NCBI GenBank assembly: GCA_016195145.1
Contig: JACQAF010000087.1
Location: forward strand, 1 to 8,620
DNA from: Rhodospirillales bacterium
GTDB taxonomy: Bacteria > Pseudomonadota > Alphaproteobacteria > CACIAM-22H2
Reading direction: 5' to 3'
DNA: 8,620 nt
The position numbers were made by a program, and so were the translations under genes. The notes under the pieces were generated by a model, which ran no database searches, had not been told where the DNA came from, and saw only the letters and a list, made by a program, of their open reading frames with translations. Each line of letters starts with the position of its first letter. The first letter of the stretch is position 1. Of the stretch, positions 6,285 to 8,620 are shown one piece after another.

Positions 6285-6524
6285 TCAGGAAAACGCCTTG
6301 AAGGTGATCAGGGTGAAGGTGTCTTTCACGCCCGGCAGTTTCTGGACACCCATGACGAAGTGGCCGATATCCTGCTCGTCGGTGAGATAGCATTTCATCA
6401 TCAGATCGTACTGGCCCGAGATCGAATAGACCTCGGAGACCTGCTCGATGTTTTGCACGGCTTCGTCGGCCGCGTCATATGCGCGGCCCAGTTCGCATTT
6501 CACCATGATGAAGATGGTTTGCAT
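6285..6524 (-). CDS. Stand-alone Lrp/AsnC effector-binding (RAM) domain protein
   Basis: 79-residue protein made of only the ligand-binding, oligomerising alpha/beta (ferredoxin-like) domain of Lrp/AsnC regulators; there is no helix-turn-helix before it. Visible family features are the first strand TIFIMVKCELG (3-13), the SGQYDLMMKCYL segment (36-47) with the GxYD motif, and the closing LPGVKDTFTLITF (63-75). Such free-standing domains form rings and bind amino acids or related small molecules; some modulate full-length Lrp proteins, but the role of most is unknown. The ATG at 6524 has a GGACGGAAAAGC leader. The gene lies 60 bp after the helicase stop on the same strand and about 100 bp before the operon, from which it is separated by the putative operator/promoter. 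There is no evident link to the catabolic pathway. Confidence 0.88.
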   Translation of the reverse strand: MQTIFIMVKCELGRAYDAADEAVQNIEQVSEVYSISGQYDLMMKCYLTDEQDIGHFVMGVQKLPGVKDTFTLITFKAFS

Positions 6525-6584
6525 GCTTTTCCGTCCCCGGCCGGAACTACGCTTCGATAACTGCGTTCGGATTCGGGCGGCAGT

Positions 6585-7886
<1,302 letters not shown>

Positions 7887-7914
7887 CTGGGCGGCGAGTT
7901 CGCGCGTCCAATCA

Positions 7915-7940
7915 TGGGCCGCGTCTACCGGCGACGCCCA
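7915..7940 (-). other. Possible leader hairpin upstream of the truncated helicase
   Basis: GCGTC at 7921-7925 pairs with GACGC at 7933-7937 around a 7-nt loop. The stem can extend with TGG (7915-7917) and CCA (7938-7940) across a 3-nt bulge. It would form in the leader of the transcript starting near 7952. It has no U-tract, so it is not a terminator. It may be incidental in GC-rich DNA. Confidence 0.3.
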
Positions 7941-7958
7941 GTCATTAGATGGGGTCGG

Positions 7959-7986
7959 ATCATAGAAACTCCAAGCCCAAAGTCAA
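7959..7986 (-). promoter_or_regulatory. Strong sigma-70-type promoter in front of the helicase frame
   Basis: On the minus strand TTGACT (7986-7981) is followed after 16 nt by TATGAT (7964-7959). Each hexamer matches the consensus at 5 of 6 positions, making this the best promoter in the window. Predicted start of transcription is near 7952, giving a leader of about 65 nt before the GTG at 7886. It points into the truncated helicase, so that remnant (and possibly the Lrp-domain gene 60 bp after it) is probably transcribed. Confidence 0.65.
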
Positions 7987-8065
7987 CTTTTCCCGAGAGT
8001 TGCGCGGGCTTGGCCGGCCGGGTCGGGGTGGGTTAGGGTGACTCCCCGTTTACCGAAAATTAACT
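7987..8065. other. Divergent intergenic region
   Basis: This GC-rich stretch separates the helicase promoter from the isochorismatase start. It holds a GGCCGGCC octamer palindrome and G-rich runs. I see no convincing plus-strand promoter hexamers and no RNA gene in it. Confidence 0.4.
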
Positions 8066-8608
8066 ATGTTGCTCAACGCCGACCGCTCCGTTCTTCTCGT
8101 CATCGATGTTCAGGAACGCCTCGTCCCGGCCGTGGCCGACGGCGAAAAACTGTTGCGGGGCTGTACCTTGCTGGTCGGGGCGGCTCGACGGCTCGACGTT
8201 CCGATCCTGGTTTCCGAGCATTATGCCAAAGGGCTGGGCCGGACGGTTCCGGACCTTGCGCGGCTCGTCGAACCGGCGGCGGTTTCCGAAAAAATTCATT
8301 TTTGCGCCCCTGAGGAACCGGGCTGGGCAGCGCGATTCGCCGAAATCGACCGGCCGCAGGCGGTCATCTGCGGGGCGGAGGCGCATGTCTGCGTGTTGCA
8401 GACAGCGCTGGGCCTGCGCGCGCGCGGGTATGAGGTGGCGGTGGTTGCCGACGCCGTGGCCTCGCGCCGCAAGGACGATGCCGGCGTGGCGCTCGCCCGC
8501 ATGGCCCAGGCCGGCGTCGCCGTAGTGACAAGCGAGATGGTGGTCTTCGAATGGCTGGGGCGCGGCGATCATCCGGCGCTCAAGGAACTATTGTCGCTGA
8601 TCAAATGA
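8066..8608 (+). CDS. Isochorismatase-like cysteine hydrolase
   Basis: 180-residue alpha/beta hydrolase of the isochorismatase superfamily (nicotinamidase/YcaC-like group), cytosolic, expected to hydrolyse an amide or a related C-N or vinyl-ether bond through a catalytic cysteine. The Asp-Lys-Cys triad is in place: Asp14 in LLVIDVQERL, Lys76 in SEKIHF and Cys109 in GAEAHVCVLQTA; the residues just before Cys109 form the usual cis-peptide region. SEHYAKGLGRT (50-60) is the substrate-loop segment common in this subgroup, where TEQYPKGLG is typical. The length is normal. ATG at 8066 is the only early start but has no clear Shine-Dalgarno (it is preceded by AAAATTAACT). It is divergent from the helicase and its stop overlaps a possible next ATG. 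The substrate is unknown; nothing ties it to the aryl-CoA operon beyond proximity. Confidence 0.92.
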   Translation: MLLNADRSVLLVIDVQERLVPAVADGEKLLRGCTLLVGAARRLDVPILVSEHYAKGLGRTVPDLARLVEPAAVSEKIHFCAPEEPGWAARFAEIDRPQAVICGAEAHVCVLQTALGLRARGYEVAVVADAVASRRKDDAGVALARMAQAGVAVVTSEMVVFEWLGRGDHPALKELLSLIK

Positions 8609-8620
8609 ATCCGCTCGTCC
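8605..8620 (+). CDS. Possible start of a downstream gene (cut by window edge)
   Basis: ATG at 8605-8607 overlaps the hydrolase TGA as ATGA and opens a frame reading M-N-P-L-V to the window end. The same overlap pattern is used by genuine gene pairs elsewhere in this window. AAGGAA lies about 18 nt upstream, farther than ideal. Five codons cannot identify a product. Confidence 0.35.

Noticed and set aside
6271..6286. GACCG/CGGTC hairpin at the end of the Lrp-domain gene as a terminator
   Set aside because: The stem is only 5 bp, it overlaps the stop codon, and it is followed on the minus strand by C-rich sequence rather than a T-run.
6525..6584. Terminator between the helicase and Lrp-domain genes
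   Set aside because: Only weak pairings (ACTGC/GCAGT with a long loop, and CCGGCCGG) and no T-tract are visible, so read-through from the helicase promoter remains possible.
7887..7960. tRNA or small RNA gene downstream of the strong promoter
   Set aside because: The short hairpin does not form a cloverleaf, and there is no terminator before the helicase frame.

Overview
The window is GC-rich with strong G/C preference at third codon positions, and its proteins look alphaproteobacterial. The helicase core, the strong TTGACT/TATGAT-type promoter and the aryl-CoA catabolic gene set suggest a Rhodospirillales-like or related environmental lineage; the exact taxon cannot be read from the sequence.

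Most of the window (6183 down to 1, minus strand) is one tightly packed catabolic operon. In transcription order it encodes an SDR dehydrogenase, a MarR regulator, a crotonase-fold protein, an acyl-CoA dehydrogenase, a 60-residue cysteine-rich CWC protein, an Old Yellow Enzyme-type flavoprotein with an Fe-S motif and a C-terminal fibronectin III domain, and an aryl-CoA ligase of the benzoate/2-aminobenzoate type that runs off the left edge. Every junction overlaps or has a gap of 5 nt or less, so the genes are almost certainly co-transcribed and often translationally coupled. The set reads as: the ligase activates an aromatic or alicyclic acid to its CoA thioester, the flavoprotein reduces or dearomatises the CoA-bound ring, and the acyl-CoA dehydrogenase, crotonase and SDR carry out beta-oxidation-like steps. 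The MarR protein probably represses the operon through a perfect 11-bp inverted repeat just upstream of the SDR gene. No ring hydroxylase is visible in the window.

Upstream on the same strand lie a stand-alone Lrp/AsnC effector-binding domain (6285-6524) and a DEAD-box RNA helicase of the RhlE type (6585-7886). The helicase lacks its 5' end: the Q motif and the Walker A P-loop are absent, and a strong promoter sits directly in front of the truncated frame. Its low-complexity Arg/Pro tail contains a 38-residue repeat.

On the plus strand, diverging from the helicase, is an isochorismatase-like hydrolase (8066-8608). Its stop codon overlaps a possible next start by ATGA. No gene-free stretch exceeds about 180 bp.

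The most unusual items are the OYE-FN3 architecture next to a CWC mini-protein in an aryl-CoA operon, and the promoter-bearing, Walker A-less helicase.
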